Shown here: positions 36,255 to 47,818 of the stretch, in pieces
Layout of the letters: each line of letters opens with the position of its first letter
Numbering within the stretch: position 1 is the stretch's first letter
Origin: Homarus americanus
Lineage: Eukaryota; Arthropoda; Malacostraca; Decapoda; Nephropidae
Direction of reading: 5' to 3'
DNA length: 64,000 nucleotides
NCBI RefSeq assembly: GCF_018991925.1
Contig: NW_024737042.1
Coordinates: 19,541,298 to 19,605,297 of the forward strand
Translations under genes and position numbers: made by a program
The notes under the pieces: generated by a model
What the model was told of the DNA's origin: nothing
The model's database searches: none
The model's input: only the letters and a program-made list of their open reading frames with translations

Positions 36255-37240
36255 CTACTACTTTGCTGTCCCTCGAAATCGAGTATGACGACCATCCAGC
36301 TAGGATACGATAATATGAGTTATTAAGGATGTCACCTAGGTTGGTGAGTTCTGAGGTGACTAAAGAGACCGTTTCGGGACCGGCAGGGTCGATCACAGAT
36401 GTTGCACATGTAGGGGCTGCATCTAGTGCGGGAGGAGAGGCGGCAGCTTCTTTCCGGCGAAAATTACTTATCTGCTTCATTATGCAGTCGGGTTAACTCA
36501 AAAGTATTGACACCTTCTTGTGTGGTGCTCCTCCAAGCGTTACGGTGTGGAGTAATCGTCTCCCAGGTGAGGAGGTCGATTTGGCATTTTTTCAGGATTG
36601 TCTTAAGATTATCCTTATACCTTTCAGTTGCCCGCCAGCGTTACGTTTACTATTCGTTGGGTGACTGTAAAGTAGCTGATGTGGCAGTCTACTGTCGTCC
36701 ATGCGGGTAACATGGCCAGTCCAGCGTAGTTGTTCATGGATACTGGTAGCCTCGATGCTTCTACAGTTGGTGTCAGCAAGAATACTGGCATTTGTTCTCT
36801 TGTCTTCCCAGCGAACTCGGAGGATGTAACGTAGACTACGTTGGTGAAAGTTTTCAAGTGCCATGAGGTGCTTCCTGTATGTGACCCATGTTTCGCTGCC
36901 ATATAGCAGGGTGGGGAGAACCACTGCTCGATATACGTGTAACTTTGTAGATAATATCAGCTCCCTAGAGTTGAAGAAACGGTTTCGGAGTCTGCAAAAG
37001 GCTTGAGATGCACATCTGATCCGATGCTGAATCTCTTCACCAATGTCCACGGTGGTGGACAGGTGGAAGCCGAGATACCGAAAGTGGGTAACATTAGTAA
37101 GGGTAGTACTGTTAGGCTGGATGGATGGTGGAGGTGTGGCTGAACCAGGGGCACACACACACACACACCTTAGTGACCCCACTGAGTGAGGATGTGTCTC
37201 CTGGCGCTCATTAGCAGCCAAGGTCATCACGTCGACCTGT
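36253..37240 (-). pseudogene. LINE reverse transcriptase C-terminus (5' truncated)
   Basis: The minus-strand frame 37230-36592 (212 aa) reads the end of a LINE ORF2: TNVTHFRYLGFHLST, LHVYRAVVLPTLLYGSETWV, FHQRSLRYILRVRWEDKRTN, and the diagnostic LRWTGHVTRMDDSRLPHQLLY. A further piece, 36480-36260, in another frame contains the C-terminal RRKEAAASPPALDAAPTC and ends at the (CA)n run. The copy lacks endonuclease and the RT active site. The RW.GHV.RM.D.RLP signature is common to RTE-like LINEs; the clade is not certain. A CA-microsatellite at 37150-37166 interrupts the N-terminal end. Confidence 0.8.
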
Positions 37241-37258
37241 AGTTACTTAAGGCAGTTC

Positions 37259-39414
37259 AATACTTTTGCGGGTACACAGTGCGTAGTTTCAAGGTGTCAG
37301 TGACTGTAAGTGCCAGAATTGTGAATATGTCTGTTCCAGTGGCACGATATCGTCGCACCGACCTGTTTCGGCTGAAGTCTGGTGCTGGCTATCCTCCACC
37401 CCACACCATCACTCTACTAAAGGCGCTGAGAATCTTCTACAACCGCGGCTGCAGATGGAGTCCTCTGCATTCCCAGACGAATCCCTGTCATCACACCGAG
37501 CAAGCATAGGAAAGTCAAGCCAGTGCCTGAAAGACAGTGTACTCGCTATGAAGTGCCGCAACTATGGTACAGCCTACCATCCCTACTGCTGTCCAATGTC
37601 ACATCTTTATGCAACAAGGTGGAGGAGGTTAGTGTCACAGTGACGTCAGTTGGTGCAGGAATTGTGGCGATTACCGAGACGTGGCAAATTGTTCCTGAGA
37701 TCTGTGCTATAGAAAACTATGAGTTATTTCACCACCTTAGAAAGGACAGGAGAGGTGGGGGCGTAGTTCTGTACTGTCTCAGTGACCTCAAACCATCACC
37801 CCTAGGTGTTAATGCACCTGAAGATGTAGAAGCCTTGTGGGTTTAGGTCACTCCCACCTCCCACCCCCGCCAGCTTGCCTCCCTCATTGTCTGTGTTTGC
37901 TATCACCCTCCCCCCCCCCTTCCGCGCACCAACCGCCAATGTACTGATTACTCACATAATAGACACTGCTGACTCCCTGAGATCCAGATTTCCATGTGCT
38001 AAACTAGTGATATGCGGTGACTTCAATGAGTTAGACATCAGTGACATCACCCAACACCACCTTTCACAAATATTTGAGTTTCCCACACATGGCAATGCCA
38101 CCCTTGACCTCATCATGACTGATCTCGGTAACCACTACCTTCCCCCCCAGCCCCTGCCTCCCATGGGACGCAGCCCCTACCTGTCCCTACTGTGGTCACC
38201 TACCCCCACCAGGACTTACCGATCCACCCCCGACTCTGTTATGCGGCGTTTCGGACAATGGATAACCCGGTATCCCTGGACTGAAGTGATCACGGTAGAC
38301 GATGTGCAGAACAAGTGGGATAATTACCTGGACACTATCACCAAAGCCTACCACCACTTCTTTCCAGCCAAGACACTGAGGATCCACCCCGATGATGTCC
38401 CGTGGATTACGCCCCACATAAAAAGACTTATTGAGCAACGCAACAAGGCATACTACACCAACAACCGCCTGTACAAAAGTCTACGTAACCAGGTCATCAG
38501 GGAAATCAAGTGGGCCAAGAAGACTTATTTTCCCAGGAAAGTGCACGGCCTCAAGGAAGTCGGCATCGGTCAGTGGTACTCCAAGGTAAAAGATCTCTGT
38601 GGTCTCAACCGTCAGTCTCCCACACTTCCTTTCATCTCACATTTACCTAGTGAGGAGGCAGCTGAGATAATTAATAACCATTTTGCTACCATATGTCATA
38701 CCTTACCCAGTCTTGACCTCACTCTCCTCCCAGCGTACTTACCTTCCCCCGCCCCCCTTCCCAGTGTTCAACCATATGAAATCGCCAACAAACTCCTGAA
38801 ATTTAAATCCAAATGCTCCACGACCCCAATTGACCTCACAATCAAAATTTACAAGGAGTTTGCAGTCGAACTTGCCACCCCCTCTCTGTTCTATTATTAA
38901 TGCATCCATCAGACAAAGCAAATGCCCAAATGAATGGAAAACCGCTTTGTCACCCCCATCCCCAAGGTCACCACCCCACAGTCCCCTAGTGACCAGTTGC
39001 CATTACCCCCATACCCAGTCTACTCTGTGAGGACTTGGTTTTTGAGTGGGCATTTGCCAGAATCTATCAGTCAATTGATCCACAGCAATTTGGCAATATG
39101 AGGACCTCCTCTACATCACACTGCTTAGTGAGCTTTCTGGATTTTCTGCACAAAAACCTGCAGAAACGTAAGACTTCACTAGCCGTTGCCCTTGCTGACT
39201 TCAGGAAAGCCTTTGACCTTGTTGATCACTGCACTGTTATCAACAAGGCCATTGCATTAGGGCTGCCCACCAACCTGGTCTCATGGCTCACTGATTTCTT
39301 GAGTGGACGTCATCAGGCAGTGAGGTATCAGGGCTCGGTCTCCACGTTCCAACACCTCACCTGCGGTGTTCCCCAGGGGACCAAGATGGGACCACTGTGC
39401 TTCCTCATCCTGAT
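37259..39414 (+). pseudogene. CR1-like LINE, 5' part (endonuclease, RT fingers/palm)
   Basis: First half of a LINE split by the Gypsy element. An N-terminal leader (VARYRRTDLFRLKSGAGYPP near 37336) is followed by an AP-type endonuclease in 37523-37846 (SNVTSLCNKVEE, AITETW, RRGGGVVLYC) and 37875-38900 (341 aa, LVICGDFNELD near 38010-38040). The latter continues through the EN-RT linker (RRFGQWITRYPW, VPWITPHIKRLIEQRNKAYY) to the start of the RT. After frameshifts, 39035-39414 carries RT motifs: DPQQFGNMRTSSTSHC, ALADFRKAFDLVDH, GVPQGTKMGPLCFLIL. It stops at 39414, exactly at the LTR. The remainder resumes at 46898. Family: EN+RT without RNase H; CR1/L2-like by comparison. Confidence 0.85.
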
Positions 39415-40254
39415 TGTCACGTGCCTGTGGCGCTCGGGAACTCGCATAGCGTGAGGCATATGTTCACGCCTACATTTCATACAAGCTATTAATAAATTGT
39501 TAATTGTACTTATTATATTATTATTGTTCTTAGTTACTTAGGTTAATTGTATATTTATGTATGATATTAATATGCATCATTGTATTACTCTGTTAAGTTC
39601 AAATCAAGAGAGTATTAATTAATTATATAAAATATCCAGCAAATGTCCTGGATCACGTGAGATGAGACGCGCTCCTCGGCGTGCCCACGCTCCGCAGTAG
39701 CGAAAAACAGTGGCATAGGGTAGACGTGTCCATTCGTTCTCTAGCCTTGACCCTTGTCTAGTGCCTTGTCCAGTCTTCTGCAAAGCCCTAGGGGTATCAG
39801 GTATTAGTGACACATTTAGTTAGGCCTAGGAAGGGATCCTGGTGGTAAGGAATCTCTTGTTTGGTAGGAAATAATCATTTTGTAGTGATTGTTGTATATA
39901 TATATTTCGTATGTCTGTGTAATATAGTAATGTTAAGTAATATTCGTTTGGTCTAACTCCTTAACGGTGTATTTTCGCCCTTCCGGCATCACTCTTATTT
40001 TATTATACAATTACTTATTCCCTTAAATTCATGTTTGCTAGTCATTACTCCCTTTAGAACATAAATTGAATTAATTAATTATCTTCCCTTTTGTGATTCA
40101 CTTATTTCAACTGTTCTTACTTATTCAAGTACATTGAGTTGAGTAGGTTTTTGGTGGGGATAATTATTGCCGTGTTCCCTATTTGTTCCTTTATTTGTTA
40201 ATAACTTGGGGTAGGTTTCACTCCCCAAGTATAAAGGGTAGTGGGATCGCGACA
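39415..40254 (+). repeat. 5' LTR of the Gmr1-like element
   Basis: 840 bp, TGTCACGTGCC... to ...GGGATCGCGACA, with the TGTC/GACA end inversion. It is nearly identical to 46055-46897 (12 substitutions, one 3-bp indel that I counted). It contains TTGGTCTA, AATAAA-like and TATATATATTTC words in its middle-right half. Confidence 0.95.
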
Positions 40255-40256
40255 AG

Positions 40257-40274
40257 TGGGGGCCTGTCCGGGAG
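40257..40274 (+). promoter_or_regulatory. primer-binding site
   Basis: Two bases after the LTR comes TGGGGGCCTGTCCGGGAG, which begins with the TGG needed to pair with a tRNA CCA end. It differs at three positions from the tRNA-Pro primer site known from murine leukaemia virus (TGGGGGCTCGTCCGGGAT). A tRNA-Pro-like primer is likely but not proven. Confidence 0.75.
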
Positions 40275-40576
40275 CTAACCACCATTGTTGTGTCATATCA
40301 AGTGTTGTTACTCGCCAGGTGTTGTTTCATCGCTAAGTATTTTTGGATGCAAGTTGCTGTGTTCACAGTGTTCATTTATATTGCTCCTGTTATTGCTTAA
40401 GCTACTGGTGAGTTAACCCTTATCTTGTGTACCAGGTGTTTGGTTAATCCCTTGCTGTGTTTCACAGTTGATTGCATTTTGATATTATTAATTAGCTAGC
40501 TAGTTAGCTTAGCTGCCACCGTTACTTTTTTTTCGCTACTCGATTTTGAGTTCAACATGTTTGACCTGGAAAGCTT

Positions 40577-41365
40577 TTGGCTTCACCTTCAGCCGAAGTA
40601 CTGAAGGGGCTTGCTAAGGCAGAGTGGCAATCCCTCGCTGCTTATTATGAAGTAGAAGGCCGCTCTTCCATGAATAAGGCTAGGTTAGAAGAGGCTGTCC
40701 TCAACTACCTTATTGACAATGAAATCATAGCCCAACCGTCGGGAAATTCAGAGGAAATTGTTACACCAAGTAATTTGGCCTTACAAGTTGAACTCAAAAG
40801 ACTCGAGGTGGAGCTGGAAACTCTCAAACTACGAGCTTTGGCTCAAGGTAGTAATACTTCAACATTCAGTGTAGACAAATTTCTCAACAGTGTTCCTAAA
40901 TTTAATGAGGAAGAACCAGACAAGTTCTTCTCTTTTTTTGAGAAAATTGCCCTACTTAACAAGTGGCCTGTTTCTCAATGGTCTCAACTTATTTATAGAT
41001 CTTTCACTGGTAACGCATTAGATGTGTTTTCTGCCCTCTCTGAGGATCAATGTCGAGACTATGCCCTTTTTAAGTCCGCGGTTTTGAGTGCTTATAAACT
41101 TGTTCCTGAAGCCTACCGGCAACAGTTCCGTAACTGCCGGAAGACTGACAAACAAACATTTGTGGAGTTCTTCAGGCAGAAACAGGTCCTTTGTCGGAGG
41201 TGGATTGAAAGTGAGTCTGCCCATGTAGAACATGACAAGCTTGTTGAACTAATCCTGCTAGAGGAGGTTAGAAAGTGTATCCCAGGCGACATTCGAGCAC
41301 ACTTGGATCAGAGAGGTATCTGTACCTGGCTGATGCTGGTCGAGTGGCTGACCATTATTCCTTAA
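40577..41365 (+). CDS. Gag of the Gmr1-like element
   Basis: An open frame of 262 residues. Residues 8-47 look like a SAP-type helix-loop-helix (EVLKGLAKAEWQSLAAYYEV). Residues 70-90 are a short coiled coil (VELKRLEVELETLKLRALA). Residues 100-160 are the typical gag core (FEKIALLNKWP, FSALSEDQCRDY). Residues 180-247 resemble a SCAN domain (TFVEFFRQKQVLCRRWI, LILLEEVRKCIPGDIRAHL). SCAN domains of vertebrate zinc-finger proteins derive from Gmr1-like gag capsid sequence. The first codon of the open frame is TTG. An ATG at 40557 in another frame joins it if one base of a T run is skipped, so the true start is probably there. A degraded zinc knuckle (GCRCCKPGLMSS) lies downstream near 41575. Confidence 0.8.
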   Translation: MASPSAEVLKGLAKAEWQSLAAYYEVEGRSSMNKARLEEAVLNYLIDNEIIAQPSGNSEEIVTPSNLALQVELKRLEVELETLKLRALAQGSNTSTFSVDKFLNSVPKFNEEEPDKFFSFFEKIALLNKWPVSQWSQLIYRSFTGNALDVFSALSEDQCRDYALFKSAVLSAYKLVPEAYRQQFRNCRKTDKQTFVEFFRQKQVLCRRWIESESAHVEHDKLVELILLEEVRKCIPGDIRAHLDQRGICTWLMLVEWLTIIP

Positions 41366-41559
41366 CTAATAGAAATGCTTAGAATTCAGGTCTTATGCTC
41401 GCATGTCCCAGTCCTTCACTTCCTTCAAGCGGCCCACACCAACATCTACATCGGGGTCCCTGCCTCTTGTCATACCGACCCGACCCTCCCAGGTTCATCA
41501 TCCACCCCGGGTGAGCCCATGGTCCGTGGGACAGGTGGATCCTACTCCCTGCACTGGTG

Positions 41560-42005
41560 AGAGAAACTCTGGTTGCAGGTGCTGTAAGCCAGGACTTATG
41601 TCATCAACTGACTGTCTCAAGTTAGAAAGAAATTCCTCTCACCAAGGATCCTATATATGGTCAGGTGGCCGAGCAATCGAGAAATTATTGGAGCCTGTGT
41701 CACTGCCCTCAGTCAGACTGTTGCCCTGGATGCTTCCCCCGCTTCTGTGATATCAACCTTTGAACCATTTTGTTCTCCTGGTTCATAGCTTTGGATCAAT
41801 TCAGTCAACCCATTTCTGTTAAACTCTTGAGACACAGGCTCAGCCTTATCTCTCTTGTTACTAAAGAAGCTGCTTCCATTCCTGGATTCATACTTTATAC
41901 TGGTAGCTGGGTGCTTGTGAATATGGTTGACCGGTGGGTCGCGTATTCCCCTTTGTCAAGTGTACCTGCGGTCATCCATAAAGTCAGGGTTATGTCACGT
42001 TAGGT
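41560..42005 (+). pseudogene. zinc knuckle and protease of the Gmr1-like element
   Basis: Around 41570-41620 a CX2C...C knuckle is read with its His position changed to Leu. Downstream, gacacaggctcagcc at 41831-41845 gives the protease active-site motif DTGSA followed by LSLL, two codons after an in-frame stop. An aspartic protease of this type cuts Gag-Pol into its parts. The flanking sequence is frameshifted, and no continuous polyprotein remains. Confidence 0.7.
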
Positions 42006-42529
42006 AGTAGATAGCTTACACCTGCAGAAGGGGTCTCTCTCTATTGATAGGAAATGACACCTCGTTGGCGACATGATGTTCCCTAATGTTGTGATCTCAT
42101 CTTGTCCCACTGCCAGGGAATATTACCCTGTGCGGTTAGGAAGCCGAACTTTCAGGGTTGTTTCCTGCGTGTGCGCTGTGACCGTAGCATGAGTCGCAGT
42201 ACAGAGTAGAAAGGACTAGTGAAGTTGATGAAGTTTCCCTCAGGACTGTGAGAAGTCCGGGGATATTAATCATCAACCGGACCATACTGATCTTGGTCTG
42301 GTAGGGTACGGGGATTCCCACAACCAGATAACCTCCAGGTAGTTCTGATGGAGATAGGAACCCAGATGTCACTAGTTTTGGTTCCTCTCCATCACAAAGA
42401 GGTAAGTTTATTGTGAGCTACAAGCAGGGGATCACAGGCTAGTAGGTTTTCTCAATAGGTCAGTTACTGAGACAGAAGCTGAGCAAGAATCAAATTATAC
42501 TACTACACTAGGTCTGGTGTATTAATGCG

Positions 42530-43600
42530 GAAGTTCCGTCCCTCCAATTCTCCTGCCAATCACCCTTGGTTAGTTCATCATCAAGTTGTTATTCCCAAAC
42601 CTTTGCGGCAGGACATACTTAGTTTCGCTCATGATGGGGTGGGTGTGGTCATTTAGGAGTTAGGAAGACCTATGCAAAAATTTTATCCCAGTTCTTGGCC
42701 CTGGGATGAAGAAAGACGTCAGCTCTTACTGTCGCACTTGCCATGATTGTCAGGTAGCGGAAACCGAACCCCAGTGTTAAACCATTCCCTCTGCAGCCTA
42801 TCCCAGTCATTGAAAGAGCCCTTTGATAAAAGGTGGTCATGAATTTGTGTCGGTCCGCACCTAAGACCCTGCGTGGTCATCAGTTCTTGCTAACCATTAT
42901 TGATTGTGCAACCCGTTATCCCTGAAGCCATTCCCTTGCGCCGCATCACAGCGAAGAATGTTATCAAAGCCTTAACCCACTTCTTGCCCTTCCACTCAAG
43001 TAGGCCTTCCTACAGTGAATTGCAGTCAGATCAGGGTTCAATTTTACTTCCCGGTTGGATTGTTAATCAGCGGGTAATGCAAACCCTGGGGAGGTCCGGC
43101 AGTTGAGGTCTTCGGCCTATCTGCCCTCAGTCACAGGGGTGGTAGAGATTTCACCAGACACTAAAACTCATGTTGCGCACCTTCTGTCTGGAGACTGGGA
43201 AGGATTGGGACGAGGGAGTTGACCTGCTTTTGTTTGCTGCTCGGGACAGTAAACAAGAGTCCTTCAGGATTCTCGCCCTTCCAGCTCGTCTATATGGACA
43301 TGAGGCGCGAGGTGTTAAAGAGTGTTGGTTGAGTGATCAGAGCTCAACGCCCTTAGCTTCATATGTGGTTCATTTCAAGGAGAGTTGCGTCTGGCTGTAG
43401 AACTTGCCCAGTCCAACTTAGGTGGGCGACGGGCAGGGCGCAGACGAACTGGAACGACGGCGTGCGGCAGGAACCAAACGGACGCACTGACGGCGCCTTC
43501 CGTCAAGTCATATCATGGTGGCGGACGTATTTGGCTGCCGGAACGGTCGATGGCCGGGTGCGTGGAATAGGCTGGAGGACTGGGCGCTGGGATTTGCTGT
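42530..43600 (+). pseudogene. integrase of the Gmr1-like element, upstream of RT
   Basis: Read across frameshifts. The HHCC finger has FAHDG and GHLGVRKTYAKI at about 42625-42680 and YCRTCHDCQVA at 42730-42760. The first catalytic Asp is in TIIDCATRYPEAIPL (42890-42940). The second is in LQSDQGSI (43022-43044). The catalytic Glu is in a VE..FHQTL..ML block near 43140-43175, followed by RTFCLETGKDWDEGVDLLLFAARDS (43172-43250). The D, D and E positions are all visible although at least three frameshifts separate them. It joins cDNA to host DNA. Its place before RT, not after RNase H, is the key diagnostic feature. Confidence 0.85.
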
Positions 43601-43675
43601 GACCAAGCCAATAATATATAGTCTCTATTACAGGAGTATCTTATTATAGTTGGTGATTACCCACTCTCTTGTTCA

Positions 43676-44762
43676 GTGCTGGAGCATGACGTTGAGACTT
43701 GGGGAGCCAAGCCAATCCGACAGCGTCCCTACCGTCTTAATGCCTTCAAGCGGGAGTGTGTGAGAGCCGAGGTACAGCGTCTTCAAGAGCTAGGCCTCGT
43801 CGAACCCAGCATCAGTCCATGGGCATCCCCTGTTGTTCTAGTTCCAAAGCCGAATGGGTCAATGCGGCTGTGTGTGGATTATCGCAAGGTGAATGCTGTC
43901 ACTGAACCCGATGGTTATCCTTTGCCACGCATCGACGACGTGATCGACGATCTTGGACAGGCAAGGTACGTGACCAAGTTGGATCTCCTCCAGGGCTACT
44001 ACCAGATAAGACTGACTGAACGCTCCAGGGCCATCTCTGCTTTTGTCACTCCTGAGGGGTTGTACCAATTCACAGTCCTTCCGTTTGGTATGCGGAACGC
44101 CCCTGCAACCTTTCAACGCCTCATGAATTTCATCACGTCTGGTCTGGAAGGTGTCCGCTGTTACCTAGACGACCTTATCGTCTTCAGCAGTTCCTGAGAA
44201 GATCACATGAGTCGTCTACAAGCCCTCTTCTCCGTACTGGCTGCAAGCAAGCTGACGGTGAACCTCGTCAAAACTGAGTTCGGCCATGCCCACGTCACTT
44301 TCTTGGGGCATGTGGTCGGACAAGGGGAAGTCCAGCCTATAGCAGCCAAAATTGAGGCAATTCAACAGTATCCAGTGCCAGGCGATAAGAAGAGTGTGAT
44401 GAGGTTGCTGGGTATGGCGGGGTACTACCGCCGTTTTTGTCCAAACTTCTCCTCCGTTGCCTCTCCCATGACTGACCTGCTGAGTGGCAAGAAAACCTTC
44501 AAGTGGACTACGGCTTGCCAGGAATCTTTTGAGAATCTTAAATCCCTGCTGGCAAATGCTCCTGTACTACTTGCACCTGACCTCCAGAAACAGTTCACTC
44601 TCCATGTCGACGCCAGTGAAATTGGCGCCGGTGCTGTGCTTCTGCAAGAGGGTGAGAGTGATCAAGTGCTTCATCCGCTGTGCTATTTTTCTAGAAAATT
44701 TAATAAATACCAAAGAAACTATGCCACCATTGAAAAGGAGGCTTTATCACTGATCATGGCAC
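43676..44762 (+). pseudogene. reverse transcriptase - RNase H (N-terminal part)
   Basis: 43676-44197 is open for 173 residues: FKRECVRAEVQRLQELGLVE, SPWASPVVLVPKPNGSMRLC, KLDLLQGYYQIRL, PFGMRNAPATFQRLM and the active-site box YLDDLIVFSS. A single TGA (44196-44198, where a Trp codon would fit) separates it from 44207-44767: FGHAHVTFLGHVVGQGEVQP, MAGYYRRFCPNFS, then the RNase H start FTLHVDASEIGAGAVLLQ and the Glu in NYATIEKEALSLIMAL. At 44762 the frame is cut by the solo LTR; RNase H resumes at 45658. The RT itself looks well preserved apart from the one stop. Confidence 0.9.
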
Positions 44763-45657
44763 TGTAATGAGACAAAATCTCACATGAAGAGAATTACATA
44801 TATAGGTAGGAAGTATAAAGAGTAGGAATGTAAAGATAGGAAACTTGGTAGCGTGGCCTGGATGTTATTTGCACAGCGTCACTACTCTTATCTTATCTCG
44901 TATGTCAATACACATATATCACTTCTTAAAGGGACAACTTGTTAAACACCTCTTGATACAACTATTTATTACTTCATTCAATGACATGGACACATTAATA
45001 TCACTATTATATCGGGGTACTAACACATTATGCTTTACGTTACTTGACACTGACTCTCGGACACACCTGAATGAATACACTTCCCACAGTAGGTAACTCA
45101 CCCTAGGACGTTCTGACAAGACTCACGTGTACCCTGACGTAGGCCCAGTGAGTGCTGGCTGGGCTGCCTCCTATGGGAGAGTCTGCTTAGCTGGCGATGC
45201 CGTGGTCTGGTCGGGAGGTCTCCCTCCCGACCTGGGGAGGGGACGTGCGTGACCTCTGCTTAGTGAACCGAGTGACGACCCGAACGGGAGGGGGATGACA
45301 GCAACCAGAATGAGAATCAGTATGACCAGAATCAGAATGATAATGATAATGCCCGTGGACGGGACTGTAGGGCCTTTATATGGGGTCGGCCCAGCCGGCT
45401 TCTGACCTCTAACAATTAACACTAAACTGGTTTGATATGGATAGTTGTGTGCAGGTGTGGTCCTGGCCAGGTGTCTTGGCTAGGTGCGGTTGTAGGTCAC
45501 CCGGCTCACGTCATTAGCGGGCGAGGTCAAGTCCCTTGGGTCGACCTGAGGTGTGTCAACCCGGAATGTGGTGGTACCACGAGGTCTGCAGTGCTCTTGC
45601 TGTTATATGCGGCATAATTCTGGGCTGTAAGGTTTGGTCTGACAATCACTCATTACA
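44763..45657 (-). mobile_element. solo LTR inside the Gmr1-like RNase H
   Basis: 895 bp with ends TGTAATGAG and CTCATTACA (perfect 9-bp end inversion), flanked by GCAC on both sides (44759-44762 and 45658-45661), a 4-bp target duplication. Removing the insert with one GCAC restores the RNase H frame. Ends and internal blocks match the LTRs at 57925-58984 and 61657-62716 (GAGACAAAATCTCACATGAA; GGTCTGACAA), but the middle is diverged, so it is another subfamily. Orientation is taken from the related full element, whose primer and polypurine sites read on the minus strand. Confidence 0.85.
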
Positions 45658-45868
45658 GCACTAGAAAACTTCAAAGTATATATTGGCAGCACTGCTTATC
45701 CCGTTCAAGTGTTCACTGATCATAACCCACTTACTTTTGTTGACAAGATGAAACATACCAACCAAAGACTTTTAAGGTGGGCTCTATCACTTCAGCCCTA
45801 TAATTTGAACATTTCCCATATCCGCGGAAAAGAGAACGTGTTGGCTGATGCACTTTCTCGAGTCTGAT
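45658..45868 (+). pseudogene. RNase H, C-terminal part
   Basis: Continuation of the RNase H interrupted at 44762: ALENFKVYIGSTAYPVQVFT, DHNPLTFVDKMKHTNQRLLR and the terminal HIRGKENVLADALSRV, then TGA. The LADALSR end is characteristic of Ty3/Gypsy RNase H. No integrase follows. Confidence 0.9.
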
Positions 45869-46046
45869 TATTTAGAAACTATGTCTATATGCAATTATTG
45901 TTTGTTATATTGTCATTGAGTACCTTGTGTTTATATTATGAATTATTTTGCTTCATATTGATTTAAACTGATTGTGTTAGTTATTACTTTCACTGTGTAG
46001 CTGTATATCCATTTTCGCTTCCAGTTAGTTGTAAGCTCACTTTTTT

Positions 46047-46054
46047 GGGGGAGG
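46047..46054 (+). promoter_or_regulatory. polypurine tract
   Basis: GGGGGAGG directly against the TG of the 3' LTR, preceded by a T run; this is the expected plus-strand primer. Confidence 0.85.
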
Positions 46055-46897
46055 TGTCACGTGCCTGTGGCGCTCGGGAACTGGCATAGCGTGAGGCATA
46101 TGTTCATACCTACATTTCATACAAGCTATTAATAAATTGTTAATTGTACTTATTATATTATTATTGTTCTTAGTTACTTAGGTTAATTGTATATTTATGT
46201 ATGTTATTAATATGCATCATTGTCTTACTCTGTTAAGTTCAAATCAAGAGAGTATTAATTAATTATATAAAATATCCAGGAAATGTCCTGGATCACGTGA
46301 GATGAGACGCGCTCCTCGGCGTGCCCACGCTCCGCAGTAGCGAAAAACAGTGGCATAGGGTAGACGTGTCCATTCGTTCTCTAGCCTTGACCCTTGTCTA
46401 GTGCCTTGTCCAGTCTTCTGCAAAGCCCTAGGGGTATCAGGTATTAGTGATACATTTAGTTAGGCCTAGGAAGGGATCCTGGTGGTGGTAAGGAATCTCC
46501 TGTTTGGTAGGAAATAATCATTTTGTAGTGATTGTTGTATATATATATTTCGTATGTCTGTGTAATATAGTAATGTTAAGTAATATTCGTTTGGTCTATC
46601 TCCTTAACGGTGTATTTTCGCCCTTCCGGCATCACTCTAATTTTATTATACAATTACTTATTCCCTTAAATTCTTGTTTGCTAGTCATTACTCCCTTTAG
46701 AACATAAATTGAATTAATTAATTATCTTCCCTTTTGTGATTCACTTATTTCAACTGTTCTTACTTATTCAAGTACATTTAGTTGAGTAGGTTTTTGGTGG
46801 GGATAATTATTGCCGTGTTCCCTATTTGTTCCTTTATTTGTTAATAACTTGGGGTAGGTTTCACTCCCCAAGTATAAAGGGTAGTGGGATCGCGACA
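46055..46897 (+). repeat. 3' LTR of the Gmr1-like element
   Basis: 843 bp, the partner of 39415-40254. It carries an extra GGT at about 46485 and 12 substitutions. It ends GATCGCGACA and is followed at once by the resumed LINE. Confidence 0.95.
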
Positions 46898-47776
46898 CTG
46901 TTCAACGATGCTCTATCGGACACTCCTCACAGATGGAAGTACGTAGATGACTGCACTGTGGGGGTTTCAGTGGACAACACCGCACCAGACTACTCATCGC
47001 TACAAGGCACCCTGGACAGGCTACAGGCATGGACTACGAAGAACAAGGTCACCATCAACAAACCAAAACCATAATCATGCACATCAATGCCGCCACCACT
47101 CCAGTGCAAGCCCCCAGCAGTCACAGTGGGTGCCCATCCTCTCCAGCTGGTGCAGTTTGCCAAACTCCTGGGTGTAACTATAGACAACAAACTGGACTGG
47201 AAGGCCCATGTAAATAACACAGTCAAGGCAGCCTCGTACCGTCTCTACATGCTACGACGACTTAGGTCACTTGGGACACCCACGCCAGAGCTGAGGACTA
47301 TCTACAACGCCTTTATTCTCCCGAAACTAACGTATGCATCACCAGCCTGGTCGTCTTCTCTCAACTCCACCCAACAACGTCGGCTAGAGAAGGCACAGAA
47401 AAGGGCCTGCAGAATCATGCTTGGCGCAGATTACTCCAGCTACATCAACGCTCTCTCCACCCTGGAAATGCCATCCCTCAGTGACCTCCACCACCAAGCA
47501 CTGGAAAGGTTTGGCAGCCAACTAATGCACCACCCTCGTCTTCGCCACCTCCTGCCACCGGCAGCCCCCTACTACAACAAAATTCAGCCCATAAGAGCCC
47601 GCACGGATAGATATAAGAATAGCACCATCCCATCTCTTGTTAAGATAATAAACAACTCCTGATTTATGTACTGTACAGCCCTGTAAATTTATTCTTCGTA
47701 TATTATATCATTATGTCTAAATCAAATGTAAGTCTGTATATTTTCAGCCACCTGCTGCAACTCTATTAATAAACCG

Positions 47777-47818
<42 letters not shown>

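Larger units (their letters stand above)
39415..46897 (+). mobile_element. Gmr1-like Ty3/Gypsy retrotransposon inserted in the LINE
   Basis: A complete 7483-bp element: 5' LTR, primer site, gag, protease, integrase, RT, RNase H, polypurine tract, 3' LTR. The host LINE reads CTGAT just before the left LTR and CTGTT just after the right LTR, a 5-bp target duplication with one mismatch. Taking the right-hand version, the LINE frame runs straight across. Integrase lies before RT-RNase H, with only about 190 bp between the end of RNase H and the 3' LTR; that order separates Gmr1-like elements from ordinary Gypsy. LTRs differ at 12 positions plus one 3-bp indel. Coding parts carry frameshifts and a solo LTR in RNase H. 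Confidence 0.9.
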
